DNA from: Hyparrhenia diplandra
Taxonomy: Eukaryota; Streptophyta; Magnoliopsida; Poales; Poaceae
Direction of reading: 5' to 3'
Assembly: GCA_015847255.1 (NCBI GenBank)
Contig: JADLZK010001168.1
Location: 1-64,000 of the forward strand
Length of the DNA: 64,000 nucleotides
The notes beneath the pieces were generated by a model, which saw only the letters and a program-made list of their open reading frames with translations, was not told the DNA's origin and did not search any database. Positions 1-13,589 of the stretch are shown here, piece after piece (within the stretch, counting starts at the first letter, position 1; each line of letters opens with the position of its first letter). The translations under genes were made by a program, and so were the position numbers.

Positions 1-1541
1 GGTTTTCATTTGGCCTGGACCTCCGGTCATAGCGTTCAAGTCAAGCCTTCGGTCAGGGTCACGGCCACAATTCTCTTTCTTGGTTTCAAACTAAGAATTA
101 TGGATTCTAGAACGTGACACGTGCGCCATATTAGACGGGGAAAAGATGCGCCATATTCATTTGTTTTACTATGTATCTAGGGTATAAAAAGATGTATTAT
201 TCAAAGTAAATGAAACGGAGGGAAGTATTATTCAAAGTAAATGAATTCATCAGTCTGTACTCCGTACATCGCCGGAATTGTGTGGAGCAGGTTTTGTCCC
301 GTATCAGTTATCACCCAGACATTTCGTGCGGTTTTGTTTGTCGCCGAATGCAGCTGGGCCTTGCAACGGCCAGCCATATATCTGGAGACTCGAGAATGGA
401 TAGCCCAAGTATCGATTTTTCACCTGTATTTGTGTGAGAGAGCAGTAGCTGCCATTCACCTGTTTTCTTGTATCGATTGTGGGAGAGAGAGCAGCAGCGG
501 AGAGCTGGTACCAAACCAACGCCGAAAAAGCAAGAGGATGGCAGTGACACTACTACTACAGGCAGCTAGCGCTGTTCTCGCTTTGTCAATGTTCTAGGCC
601 GCGGCCTCTAGCATCGTTTTCTTCCTGTTCGGCATCCACTCCAGAGATGTGACATGAGAGTACTGGACCAAGGACCATAGATGGTGATGCCCACCAAAGC
701 TAGATAGAATATATACATATACCAAACAGAGCACGTACGTACGGCCAATTCGATCGATCATGCCAAAAGAACTGAAAATCAGAGCCACCTTATCTCAGTC
801 ATATATAAATCTACAGACATGCATTTTTGCAGATGGCAAGTTATTACATACACACTCCACAAGGTATATATATTTCTTCCCCTTTCTTTCTTTATTAATT
901 TCTTATGGTGCACAAACATATATACATACATCATACATGTGTGCATGCATACACTCTGTACATGTACAGATTAAGCTCCTATAAGACAAAGGAGATTGAC
1001 AAAAACTTTTTAGCTTCGCACCACAACGCTAATAAACGCATTGGGTGGTGGAGAGGCAAAGCAGCCAAATACTACAAACCGAGATAAATACATGATGCTA
1101 GCTTGTTCCTTTTCACATATCAATCTCGACTACTACTACTACTAGTACTAGCCAACCTAATAAAATCCAAACCCTAATACCTATGTGTTTCTATCTCCTT
1201 TCAGATTATATATGTCTACACATACTGACAACCTTTGTCAATATACTGGCATGTACAGATACCTTTCGATAGCCTACATTATTGTGTATGTATGTATGTA
1301 TGTATGCATGTATACAACTATATATGAAACAGGCTATACGCTATAGCTAAACTTATGTACCTAGAGCGCTATATATATGGTGACCTACTACCAGTAGCAG
1401 ATTTTGGACCATTACTTCACTACTTCACTGCTCACACCTGAGTGGCATTGCACACACAGCATCGTGCTGTCTGATCAAGATCGAGCTTATTTTAAAGGTT
1501 GATGATTGATGTGCATTCCACTGGAGCTTAGTAGACTATAG
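1..1541. other. Intergenic DNA downstream of the PLATZ gene
   Basis: No convincing coding sequence was found. Short open frames here have no recognisable motif and no codon structure. The stretch is AT-rich and includes a short TATG microsatellite near 1285-1310. The last few hundred bases before 1541 probably include the 3' UTR of the minus-strand PLATZ gene. Confidence 0.5.
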
Positions 1542-4500
1542 CTAACCGTAGAACGGGGCGCGGTGGGGGATGCCCTTCCTCCTGGACGGCCGGCACCGGT
1601 TGATCGGCGGCGTTCCCGGCGTGAAGGGCCCGTGGTTGGACCTGCTACCCTCGTCGTCGGACCACCGGATACCATGCCGCTCGAAGCGGCTGAGGTCGAA
1701 CCCGGCCATCCGCCGGGCCTTCTTGGGGCTGAACGAGTCGTCGTCGGAGCCGCCGGAGCCGTCGTCGCCAGAGCCCGGCCCGCGCTTCGGCCGTATGGCG
1801 AACGTCAGGCTCGGGTCCCACTGCATCCCTCCCAGCTGTAAATAAATAATTCGATCCATGAGGGAATGAATATATATATAAATTTAAATTATACTACAGC
1901 ACAAATTAAAGAAGAAAAATGAGTTTGATTGATTCGCAGAATGAAAATTTTCCATGGCCACAAGCGTAGCTGTCCAAGGAATCGGTGAAGTGAGCTGATG
2001 AGGACGTGTGGAAAAAAGAGAAAGAAAAAGAAACCCTCCATGATGGAGCCTGTTATTATTATCTGTGGATGTGTCGTCATTGCACTAAGTGCGAACAGAG
2101 AACACATCAATGCAACTCCTTGTCCAACACTCCAGCTGACGTTGATTATAGCCTTCCTATAATCTTTGAACTGCATATTTACTTAGTTAGATGATGACCT
2201 CATCATTCATCAATAGGTGTGTATTGATGCATATATATATGCTTTCACACATGGCTTCACGCACTGAGATGGACAATTCGACATTACACCTTACTACTTA
2301 TCATCTCTATGAACAGTGTCTGCTCAGGATGAAAAAAAAAAATCACATATCTTTTTGTAGTAATAAAGAATGTAGATAGTTAATGACGACAAGTGTTGAA
2401 ATAATAATTCAGGTATTCATGACCAAATTGGCACCCATATCGACCATCAGCCTAAACCACACTTTGTAGGCATAGCATAAATGAACCATATCAGAAACTA
2501 AAGGATCGTCATTTTATCTTTGTTTGGTCCCATTAAAATTGGCAAGGATCAACAAAACCATAGTACTTGATAGCTCTCTATATATACCCAAACCCGACAA
2601 GCAAACAAGGTGATTCGGTAGAACATCACTGCCAGGGAAGTCAACTTTATCCAGATAACGCAGACACTCTTTCTATCTTTTCTAAGTGATAGAAGGTTAA
2701 CTGGATGATTCGGTCTCCTGAAAAAGAAAACGAAAAAGAAGTGCATTCGCGATAGAAGATCCTAAACATATGATGTATCAAGTCCACCTACTCCCCTGAA
2801 AGCAGCTTTATCCTAAACTAGAACAGTGAGAGAGCTAGCTTCAACTCCTAGGGAAACTTTATTGGTAAATAGTGCCTAGTAATTCAACGGTTATTAGATA
2901 GATATATATAGCTTAAATTGTCGAGGCAAGACTAGTTTTTTACTTGCTCCATTTGGGTGGGAACCGTTTTTTTTTTTTTTTTTTGCTGTGGTTGTGTGAT
3001 TTGAGCTCCATTGTGGTGTTTGTGCAAGTATAAGAGAGAGTACTGTCAGAAGCTTTTTTGGGTTAAACTGGTCTAAATATGTAGGGCCAAAAATTAAAGA
3101 TGTCTCAAGTCCGAATCCTAGAAAATGAAATTGGATGAAATTATTAAAGTCTACTCCATTCCATGTTCGAGACCTAATATAGTTTGTGCAAGAGAAGTGT
3201 TGAAGAATAAGTGAATCTCCCACATTTTCTTATCAACTTAACCTTTTTCTTTCAAGCATTCGAGCAAATGTTGCACTTGCACCCTGAGTAGGTTTAGATC
3301 CTTAGCAAGAAAAATTATATCCTAGGTGTTTGGAACCTAAAAAAAACTTGCTTTAGGGGCTAATAAATTGCTCCGCTGGGCCAGGAAAAAGATTGCTTTT
3401 GAGGGAGAGCCAATTCCACTAGCCTTTGAGCGGCAAAACAGCAGCCGTGCAGAGAAAAAAACAAGAGCTGGACAAGGGGAACCAAATGTGCTGCAGTTGC
3501 AAGCAGGGCATAGCTGAAATCAGCAAGACAGCAAGCTCGCTCAGCTGAGCTATATATGGGTCAATAAAGCAACAATCTTGATTGAAACGGGAGATATCTG
3601 GACCCATTCAATTTGGCTGCATTTAACGGCTGCACACGTACCAAGGCACCCACCCAAAGTTCAAAGAGCTAGCAATAATTGAAACATATCCATATAGAAT
3701 GCCAGAGAAAAATAAAAACTAACAAACTTGCCGTGCAAGAACATGACATGGTGAAATGGTGAGGAACAAAAGAAGTTTTTGGAATCCAAGAATTGAAAGA
3801 ATTGAGTTTTGGCAGGTGGAGCCAAAATGTGATCACATCAACTGCTATACATACCCTTTTCTCAAGGGACCACACATACAAACAAGTGTTAGGCGGCCTC
3901 GATCGAGTGTCTTTATTAGTTCCTAATACGGCTACATGTTATTTATATGATGATCGAGAAAGATACCGGTTGTATCTTCCGATCCCAGCCAGCACAAATT
4001 AATTAATGTAGTATCAAAATAGGTGTACTATCCAGCAGGGCATGTCATTCATGCTTTAGAATGTTTTTCTTAGGACTGACTGATTCGCTGTGGAATAATA
4101 AGTGCTTGATTATCATTTTTTTCCCCGCTAGTTCTTGTGTTTTGCAAGATGTATGCATCAATCTTGCACCCAATTTTAAGGTTAGGCTAGCTCCTCCAGC
4201 GAAAATATGCCACGGCATTCGATCTTGACGGTTCCAGGTTCTTCTTCTTTCAAGGTCGATCGTCGTCGGCCACGCAATGCAGCTAGACATGGGTGGTTAT
4301 CAGAGGTAGAGAGGCCAATTGTAGTGCTTAAAAATTAGAAGGGGTGTCAATTAATATATAAGAGCTTGATGCTTGGCAACAACCCCAGACCCCAGTCCGC
4401 TGGCTACCAGCAATCGTTTTCGGCTTCCGCGGCAGGATTCGTCTGCTTTCCGATGCGATGCATCCAGGTGCTAGGATAGGAGTAGGACGCGCACGAGCTG

Positions 4501-5522
4501 CCGTTCGATCCCCTCTTGTTCCTGGTGGCGCTGCTGCTGGCCCATACCGAGCCTCAGACAAAAATGCCGCTAAACGTACTACAGCTACAGCCTTTGAGAG
4601 AGAGAGAAAGGTAGCGATCGATCGAGGAAGAAGACGGAGGAATTGAATTGAATTGGATTTGCAGAGTACGTGTAGCGTACCTTGCATCCGAGGGAGCAGA
4701 ATCGGAACGAGTCCGGGAGGCTCCGGCAGCAGATCTCGCAGGTGTTGGTGACGCCCTTGCCGGGCCTGGCCTGCGGCCGGCCGTTGAGGAACACGATCTT
4801 GGCGCTGTTGATCACGTACGTCTGCACGTGCGAGATGTCGATCAGCTTCCCCACCTCCGACACCCGGATCACGTTGTGGTACGACGAACGCCGGATCTGC
4901 AAGCGCATATAGGAATAATCATGAGGGCTGTCTATGTCAGCGGCGCCGGCGGCGAAGGAGAGACATCGAAGTGCACCACTGCATCACCAGTAGAAAACAA
5001 AGACCTACCTGGACGACGTGGTGGTCGCGGTGCGCCGGCAGGCAGTAGGCGCAGAGGGCGTCGCCGGTGCACCCGAGGCAGAAGAGGTTGCACTCGTTCT
5101 TGCTCAGCTCCGGGTGCAGCCGGCACGGGACGAAGAAGCTCGTGCCCAGCAGCGGCCGCAGCCATGGCGGGCCCAGGTCCTCCTCCGACCGCACCCATCG
5201 GGCTCGGGCTCGGGCTTGGACTTGGGCTCGCCACGCTCACCATCACCTGCACCACCACCAGTAATCCATCAATCAATCACCACCACCGCCGCCGTCGTCT
5301 CCTCCAAATCAAATGCATATACACTACTACTAGTCTACTACTATACACTTGTAAAATTAAGCTACACCTAGCTATATATACTGATCATGGTGATCAGCAG
5401 CTCATCAATCTCGTCGATCTATACCTGCAAGTTAATCCACAGCACCATACGCATGCAAAACTATACGGAAAATCAACAAACATCGATTGCAAAACTGAAG
5501 AGGCCGGATTTTACTTTACCAT
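1542..5522 (-). CDS. PLATZ-family zinc-binding transcription factor
   Basis: Plant AT-rich sequence and zinc-binding (PLATZ) proteins are plant-specific DNA-binding proteins, generally described as repressors, acting in the nucleus. Coding exons read on the minus strand: 5009 to about 5182, 4681-4896 and 1542-1835, all joined in phase 0 at GT-AG sites (donors GTAGGT and GTACGC; acceptors TTGCAG and TTTACAG). The first exon has the family block PPWLRPLL, then C-x2-H and CxxC pairs ending in HRDHHVVQ. The second continues with RRSSYHNVIRV and CEICCRSL. The last ends in the usual basic tail, RRKGIPHRAPFYG. The start is uncertain. An ATG at 5520-5522 lies directly before a donor-like GTAAAG; joined to an AG near 5183 it gives about 228 aa, normal for the family. 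A Ser-Pro-rich N-terminus starting near 5245 would be out of frame with the domain. The large 1836-4680 intron is unusual in length but cleanly bounded. Confidence 0.88.
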
Positions 5523-5763
5523 TGGTATAGGTTCCTCCAGAGCGACAGGTAGCTGATGCACGTCTCTCTTCACTTGAGCTCGTGGAACGACCCAACCCCT
5601 TACGTCCTGCATGACAGATTAATCGCAAAAGGAAGATGAATGCAGGAAGTTGATCAATCGAGATAAACCACGATGATGTGAAAGAGGAAGGAGGGCCCCC
5701 CGGCCCGGGCGGTTAATAACAGTATCAACGGCCGGATTATCTATGCTACTATCAATCGTTACC

Positions 5764-6000
5764 TGCTTCACAGGTCAGGGTACGGCGACGGCGACGAGGA
5801 GGAAGAATTCAGCCGGCCGGATCGATAAGGGAGGAGAGGAGGAGGACGACGGCTGGACGGGGAGTAGAGAGAAGGGGGTGGAGATGATTCGCCGATTCGG
5901 GGCTTCTGGAAATCCAAGAATTCTCGGCGCTGTCGTCTCGTCTCAAAGTATATATCGCAGCAGCGAAAGCGAAAATTATATATATGTATATATATAAATA
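5764..6000 (-). promoter_or_regulatory. Probable PLATZ core promoter and 5' UTR exon
   Basis: On the minus strand an AT-rich TATA-like stretch (about 5983-5998) lies upstream of a candidate noncoding exon. That exon ends at 5764 with a donor-like CAG|GTAACG. A second candidate noncoding exon follows from an acceptor-like TGCAG near 5605, reaching the ATG at 5522. This is inference from splice signals only; no transcript evidence is available. Confidence 0.35.
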
Positions 6001-9000
6001 GATATATCTCCTGCTGTATCTCTTTTTCCTTGACACAGAGAGAGAACGGTGGCCGCCGATCGATGTAAGGCGGTTTGGTTTTCGCGTAGGAGACGTGTCG
6101 ACGCCTCTTTCCTGCGATAGCTAAAGCCTCCCGAAAAGAAGTATCCGTTTTTCGCAGCCACACGCCCATAGTTTGACGTAATTGCTCAATTCTCCCCATC
6201 TGATCGATTCTCAAACAACTCGTTATTCGATCGCGCACGAATGTGATTTCTGCAATTTATTATTGGAATAGTAGTTTGTATATATATAGTAGAAGTAATT
6301 TATATCTCGAGGTGCATGTGTATCTTTAACAATTAACGCCTGTATATGTATGTGATCGAGAAGTAATAGGAACAGCAAAGCAGGGACTTTTTTTTTGTAA
6401 TATGCGGATCTTGAAGAGGTTTGTTCTAGAAAAAGGAATAAAACGGAACGGGAAGCAGGCGGAGAAAAAGAAGCAAGAGGAAAAGGGATTCCCTTCCCAC
6501 GCCCGCCGAGCAATACAGACCGTGTAGCTTGTGGAAGGAAGATGGCCACCCCCACCCGGGGCTAGTGCTTAATGACCAAGGCGCCTATGTGTTTCATTTC
6601 ATCTTACCTTTCTTTTCCAAAAATATAATAGGAGTGGGGTTCTTTTCTTCTATATATATAAGTACTTCTATCTATCTTTTTCCTTGTCATGGAAAAAAAA
6701 ATACATGCATCAACTCCTTTCATGCGTTTTGGATAATCGATCTCTTGTGATTGATTTGTTTATTCGTTAATAATCTCCACGATAAAATAATGATACCTTT
6801 TGTGAGCTTGCGGCGGCAACAATAGCACCTGCTTAGCTTGGGCCCCAAGTAGCACCGTACGTCTTGTTCGTTGGTCAAGTGGATTGATTGGATGGATGTG
6901 TGGTAACCATGGACTACATATTTTCTAACACGTACGCAACAGGTGTACCGTCACATATACAGGTACCTGATAGGACTATAATGTGTTATGACTGTCAGTG
7001 TCTAGAAGAAAGCTAGGAAAGCATGAGTGATGTGTTGTTTGTTGGCTTTCAAACATGCTGTATATGGCTCACAGTACACTGTTCCAATTTCCACAGCATG
7101 CAGGCATGTGTATGTCATGATAGCTATTTTATTAAAAGAATAATAATAATAATCTTTGACTTAAGCATTTTTTTTTCATAAATAAAGGACAGTGCATGCA
7201 TTACTCGTGATGTACATTTGTACATGGCCCAAGATGCATTCACCTGATCTTTCTTTTTTTTTTTTTTTTTTTTTGCGCAGTTAACACGATTTTTTTTTTA
7301 GGGTTTTTATTTTTTTTTTGTGGGGATGAGAATTTGCACATTGTCTTGGGGCTTTTGGGTTGCATATATTTACATCATTTTGCATGGATCATCTCCTCTT
7401 CTTCCTTTCTGTTTTCTGTTGGCTCAAATGTATATGTGGTGCCATAATTTTGGAGTTGAATATGTACCAATCTGTATAGCGTATACGCAAACGCAGTGTC
7501 AAATATATCTTTTAGAATTCCTTTTAGGAAAATAAAGGTGTACATTAATCAACGAAGAAGATGAAGTACAGGTACCATATTATGTTTCCACATTTGCACT
7601 ACTTTTGCACATTATTTACTTAGGACCGATTTTAGCTCTCTACTAACCACCCTCCGCCCCAAAACAAAAATCTGGATGCTGTTTATACCGGTCCGTTTCT
7701 TTTGTGGTATGAATCGCAAAAACTTTCTTAACAAAGTCATCAAGTTGTAGACCAGCATTCCAAAGTTTCGGCAAAAGAAAACCGAACCAAGGATGATGGC
7801 CCTTTGCAAGTTGAAGTTGCCCCGGATCGGAAAAGGCTTAGCATCACAAAATTCAGTGTGCACATAGCAGCAGCAACCAAAAAAAAAGAAGAAGAGGTAG
7901 TAGATTTTTCCACGCACGAGCTCGCTCGCAGTGTCAGTCCGTTTCACGAACCTGGAATCTCTATCTCGATCTCGATCTCTCACTCCGGGTTCCTTTTTTT
8001 TCCAGTTATCAGGCAAGCAATGGAAGAGACGAGGATCTCCGGACCGGCGGCTTGTCAGGAAGATGGATCGACGAGGCCGAAACTGGAAAAAGCCCATGGA
8101 ATAAACCTCCATCGATCAACCTGTATTCCTGTCACTCCGTCCTCCATCCATCCTGAGCCATGGTATTGGTGTGGTGCGTGCACCTCAATCCTCTCTCTAT
8201 CACCTCTGTCTTTTCTGCTCGATTTTTTAGTTTTTTTAGTGCTACTAGCTAGCCTTTCAGATAGTCAAGCTATCTATGAATTTTCATTTGGTTTTTTATG
8301 TAGTAGTAGTATATATATTGTGTTGGCCCAGCCATCTCTTTCTGACCACTGATATGTATTAATGTATATCCCTAGACGTCACGAGAGGAGGATGGACAGC
8401 GATCATCTGTGCGTGCGTCTTGTTCTGTTGCGTGCTTTGTTTCTAGTAGCTGGATCCATCCATCGCCCCCCGTGGATCTAGACGCCTCTGCGAATAATCG
8501 GCGAAAGATCAAGGTGTATATATCTTCCTTCCTTTCAAGTTGAAGTGTTTGGAGCTGCTGCAGTAATTGCACTGATATATCTATCCATCTCTAGATTGAT
8601 TGTTGCTACTTCATTTCAGTTCGGACACTTGTCTGATCTTCAGTCAGAAGAAAAAAAATAAATCTGTAATAGTTGACAGCACACGTGAAAGTGCATTTGA
8701 ATGAGTCAATGAGATACCAGTATATAATAAAATCTATTATCATTCACTGATGAAGAGAAGTACGCCGAGTTAAGTAGAGTAATAGATGACTCTGCCCATT
8801 GATCGAACAAATGGGACAGAAAGGACCATTCCTGAATCCTGACCCTGTTCTGTTCATCGACAGGCATGTGCCGGCCAGGCCGCCGGACGGACGGAGAAAG
8901 CGATGAACCCTCTGGTCAGGTCAGGCCCTCTGGACGACGATGAAGCGTCAGGAGGGAGGTGATCGGTGCCGGACTGACGGCGACGGTGGTGATGAGTGAG

Positions 9001-10560
9001 ATCGATCCGCCTTTTAATCCAGGGCACTTGCACCTGTACATGTTTAACTCCCTGAAAGTAACGCGTATCCGCCGCTCGCCGGCATCGGCATCGGCATCCA
9101 TCTATCTGCTCTCGGATTAGTCGTGACGGCCGAGTTAATCGCTCGCTGCTTTAATTTTCCCCGATCGATCGATTGGATGGCTGTTCGGGTTCACTTCACC
9201 TTGTTGTAGCTAGCTTGCTGGCTGGGCTCTTGAGCTCTGAAAGAGACTAGCAGCGACACAGATGGGCCGGTAATGTGTTGCGGTGCAGGCCCAACAACAT
9301 CTAAGTTCGCAAAGCCCACTGCGAGTGCGTGACGTGGCCAAGCGTGACGGCGACCGCGATCGAGTTGGACTGACTCTTGGGCCTCTTCTTCTGGATGAAA
9401 ACGATAGGCGGGGCGATGAGGAGCATCCATGGTGAAACTGAAACCGACCGAATTTTTTTCAGGTTCTCCTTCGCCAAGAAACCTGCACATTCCATTCAAT
9501 TCGATTCGATCAGCAAGGCACAAGATTCACCACCAAAGGCACACCGGGCAATTTGTCCACCAAGCTTGGTTTCGTTTCGTTCAGCAAATCAAAACAAAAC
9601 CTCCTCTCAGGGGCATGAGCAGGGGTCAAACAGAATGCCATGACGAATTTCGCAGAATTTGCTGCTGCATGCTGTCGTTGTGATTCAGGTCGCCAAGGCA
9701 ACGCCCGCCGTAATCATGGAAGGAAGAGGGAGCTCGGCACCTCGCCTCGCCCTACCTCTGCCACGCAAACTGACAACGATACCTGTCTGACTGATGAATC
9801 TGTTTTGTGCTGAGCCCTGATTGGTTCAGCAGGTTGAATTACTGGAGTAGGCTAGTACTCTATGGGATAGACACATGACACATCTGCCTGGCCCGGGATA
9901 GATAGCGATAGTCGTTTCAAACTGTTTGAACAAGCAATCTGCATCACCTTAGTGATGAAGTAGTATCTCATGTTGTCTGTGTAAAAACAAAATGGAAATG
10001 CGTGTGAACTACTCAACTCGATCTTCAGAGGATGGATTAGTCTGCTTACCAGAGACCTACTAAGACTAGTTTTACGCATCTTTTAGGTATATATCATTTT
10101 GATCGTGTGTCACCTGATCGAGCCGTCTTGGCTCAACTGAACCGGAAGTGTGGCTTTTTCACCAAACCTACTAGTTCTACCTACGGTATGCAATAGTGCC
10201 CTAAAAAGCAGAGAAAGGTACCGGACGGACGGACATCATCGCTACACATGGCCTCCTCCCTTTCTTCCCCTACTTGCACCTACTCAAATCCCAAATTGGG
10301 GGGGAACAAGGTGCATCGTAATCGTAATTAAGTAGTAACTCATTCCCAAATTTGACGGAAGGATTTTGGCATATGTTAATTTGTTATAAGAGTTGGCTGA
10401 TAAGCGCTGATACACACAAGTGTAGAGATTGGATCTCCGTCCCGAGTCAGATGAACATCTCTGGTGAATGAATGAATCCTGAATCCCTACCAATACGAGA
10501 ACTCGGTCGGTCGGAGCTGAATAAAATCCTTCTAATAGAGCCCACCCAGATCTAGGGAAG
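6001..10560. other. Intergenic DNA, no supported gene
   Basis: Read on both strands, this stretch has only short open frames without family motifs. It holds several poly-T runs (for example 7253-7275) and a GATCTC-type short repeat near 7960-7980. It probably contains promoter-distal DNA of the PLATZ gene and old unclassified repeats. No tRNA, rRNA or known miRNA hairpin was recognised. Confidence 0.45.
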
Positions 10561-10569
10561 CAGGCAGAT

Positions 10570-11090
10570 ACGAGTATGCGAGTCCACAACGGCTCCCGGC
10601 GCCCGTGCATCCCCACGGCCCATGGGGTCGCTCCTTTTTCTTTTTTTTTGAAAGATCCAGGAACGATTGTTCGGCATATATTAATTTTTTTTTTTTGCTG
10701 TTGGCATCTCGGAAAATAAAGTTACTAGTACCAACCCTGACCCCCAACTTGTGATTGGAATCCACAAATCCAACTGCTTCCCTTAAAGCGCGTTTGTTCC
10801 ACCACGTCATGGCCTTTTTTGTAACGCTACCATAGACGCAGATGGGACTGGTAGTCTGGACTAAAGGCCGTTTATTGTGCAGCAAAAAGGTCCCGGGACC
10901 TCAAATCCTCTGAAACACTTGTTCTGATGATCTAATTCTGACTCTTGTCTTGAGTTCTGGCCAGTCGTAGTACGTACTACAGTACAGTTTTTTTTTTCCT
11001 GTCAAAATTGCCGGTGCGATGCGACTCTACAACGGCTCCCGGCGCCCGTGCATCCGGCCCATGGGGGTCCGTTTCGCTCCTTTTTCTTCT
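10570..11090. repeat. Short direct repeat pair (about 70 bp units)
   Basis: A segment with the core ACAACGGCTCCCGGCGCCCG occurs near 10587 and again near 11029. Each is followed by GTGCATCC, a GGCCCATGGGG motif and a CTCCTTTTTCTT tract. The two units are about 440 bp apart and in the same orientation. They probably mark a local duplication or two remnants of one repeat family. Confidence 0.6.
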
Positions 11091-11148
11091 CATGTGCATG
11101 GAACCTTTTATTTGTTCAAGATATATTCTATCTATACGTACTAATTAA

Positions 11149-12135
11149 TCGACAGCTCCTCCAGAAAGAGATTTTCTATGGGTCCGAATAATAGTCTCAA
11201 GTAGATGCAAATACATGTCCTTCCAAAATAAAGCCGAAGCTTTTCACCTGTGCCGATCATCCTGGGGATACACACCTTTTCTTTTCTTTTTCAAAATTTC
11301 CAATTTTCATGCAACTTTTAAGTCTTAAACAACAGCAGCGCATGGAATGCAAGTAATGCAGAACAACTGAACCATGAACATGACATGCAACTACCGGAAA
11401 AAGGGGAACTGAACCATGAACATGACATACAAAGTGGCACAACAGACGTAATACAGCCAAAATATATATCTCGCACTATAGCTCAGACTAGTTTAAACAA
11501 TCGAATCGTATATTCACAATCTGTTTGGCCATCTAGCTAACCCCACTATACTACGCCTGTGTATTGCAAGCAAATGAACGCATATGCTATTCAAAGGAGT
11601 AGTATTTTTTTTAATTAAAAGTAATAATTGAGGTAATAAATTAATTCCGCCACGAGGATTTGCAGCGATCATTAACAACTGTAGGAAAGATTTCATTTCG
11701 TGCCGTTTTTGTCACTGTTGCACCTTCTCATTTGGCTCCTGGAATTTTATTTGTTGTTGATATTCTGTACTGTTCTAAAATCGACAGCTCCTCCAGAAAG
11801 AGATTTTTTTTTATATGGGTCCCAATAATAGTCTCAAGTAGGTGCAAATATATGTCTTTCCAAAATAAAGCCGAAGCTTTTCACCTGTGCCGATCATCCT
11901 GGGGATACACACCTTTTCTTTTTAGATTTTTTAAAATTTTCCAATGTTCATGCAACTTTTAAGTCTTAAACAACAGCAGCGCATGGAATGCAAGTAATGC
12001 AGAACTGAACCATGAACATGACATGCAACTACTACCAGAAAAGGCGAACTGAACCATGAACATGACATGCAAAGTGGCACAACAGACGTAATACAGCCAA
12101 AAATATATATATATCTCGCACTATAGCTCAGACTA
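11149..12135. repeat. Direct duplication of a ~350-bp segment
   Basis: Two near-identical copies lie in the same orientation, about 11149-11490 and 11780-12135. Both start at CGACAGCTCCTCCAGAAAGA, run through CCAAAATAAAGCCGAAGC and ATCATCCTGGGGATACAC, and end near CTCGCACTATAGCTCAGACT. The copies differ by small indels in poly-T and TA tracts and by a few substitutions. The ~290 bp between them is not repeated. No coding sequence was recognised. It may be a recent segmental duplication or a repeat with long terminal direct repeats; no 5-bp target duplication was confirmed. Confidence 0.75.
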
Positions 12136-13589
12136 TAGTTTGGGTGTTGTTTAGCTTTGCTGTTCTAAAAATGGTTGAGAAATGTCGAAAGGGAATTACA
12201 ACAAGCATACAACTGTCCCTTTTTGCTGCTGGATGTAATAAAAACAGGCTGCTCTGCATAAACACAGTCGTGGCAGTTGAACTGGGGATTGCGTCTTGCC
12301 ATATACGTTTCAATCTCACCAGCCCGTTGTGACTTTGTATGCATAAACTCCAGCATCCTAGAATTGTGATGACTGTATACTAAAATAATTTCCAGTCTCC
12401 CAACAGACTAATTGTGAGCATAAACTCCTGCATCCTCTTCTAATCGTTGTAAGTAACGAACGATCCTAAATCTGAAGAGGAAACGGAAGGAAATTCAACA
12501 ACTTATCTGAAAAATCTGAATGATTGATAGGAAACTAATTAATAATCCACACTAAAAAATGACGACCTGACATCGAATCGAAATGACAACGGTTGTTTGA
12601 TCTTATTATGAAGACTAAAAAAGTCTCTAAAAGTCCCTACAAAACCAGACAGGTGAAACTTTTTTTTTAATTTCTTTTGCTAAAAATCACTAGAAGTACC
12701 TTCTTGATGGACTTGTTCCATTTGAAAACAAATTGGGCCCCCTTGACGCCCCCAACAAGGCAACAAATGTGGCATGGGGCATTTGGCCCACCAGGCAACG
12801 AGCAGGAACATCAAGGAATGCCATGACAAGGAAGGCAGCAGCAGCTCAGCTGGAGACAACTTCTGCATACCACGGCCTCTTGAAATGGACCAGCAAAACC
12901 CAACCTTGCCCAATCATACAACGCTACAGTCCACGCCATGCCACACCGTGCCCACCCTCCGGTCCCTACAATTCTCTCTGCATTTCCTTTTTGAAACAAA
13001 TCTCGCTGCATTTCTAGGCTCTCCTAGCTGCAAGACTTTATGGCCCCCAAGAATTCCAAAACCATCTTGACATCTACTACTCCAGAAAAGAATGAGCCCA
13101 GAATGAAAAACAGCTGACATCTTACTATCTTAGACTCTCCAGGTTTCAATCAAATGATGACGAAGTTCAAAAGAATAATGCCATAATCATATCTACATTG
13201 ATGCAGCACGGTTCTGAATGGTTTCTACACTGCTGAAACTTGGAGAAGAAAATACAATGTGTATATTTGAGAGGGCAATAAAACAATGGAATTTACACTG
13301 ACAAACATACTATCTGTTTACAAGAACATCCTCACCTTCTCCCACCGCATATCAGAATCACAGGGCCATCACTCACTGGCACACAATCTGCCATTTTTCC
13401 CCTTGAGGTTGCAGCTTCGCTTTCCTTGCATCTCTGTCAGCTCAGATAGCCCCAAACCATCGGTAACGTCTGCTTTCATAACATCCGTCCTGAAGACAGA
13501 AATGCAGTCGCCAAGGCCATCCTGAATGGCTCACAGCAATGCAGTACATCGATCAGCTAGCTCTTGTGGTCGGTCAGTCAGTCAGTCAG
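12136..13589. other. Intergenic DNA downstream of the GALS gene
   Basis: No gene is supported. Open frames on both strands overlap each other and show no domain. The segment from about 13200 to 13589 probably includes the 3' UTR of the minus-strand glycosyltransferase gene, with a short CAGT tandem repeat at 13575-13590 next to the stop codon. Confidence 0.45.

Noticed and set aside
4648..5556. 302-aa plus-strand open frame
   Set aside because: Antisense to the PLATZ exons and their introns. The minus strand holds conserved zinc-binding residues and matching splice sites.
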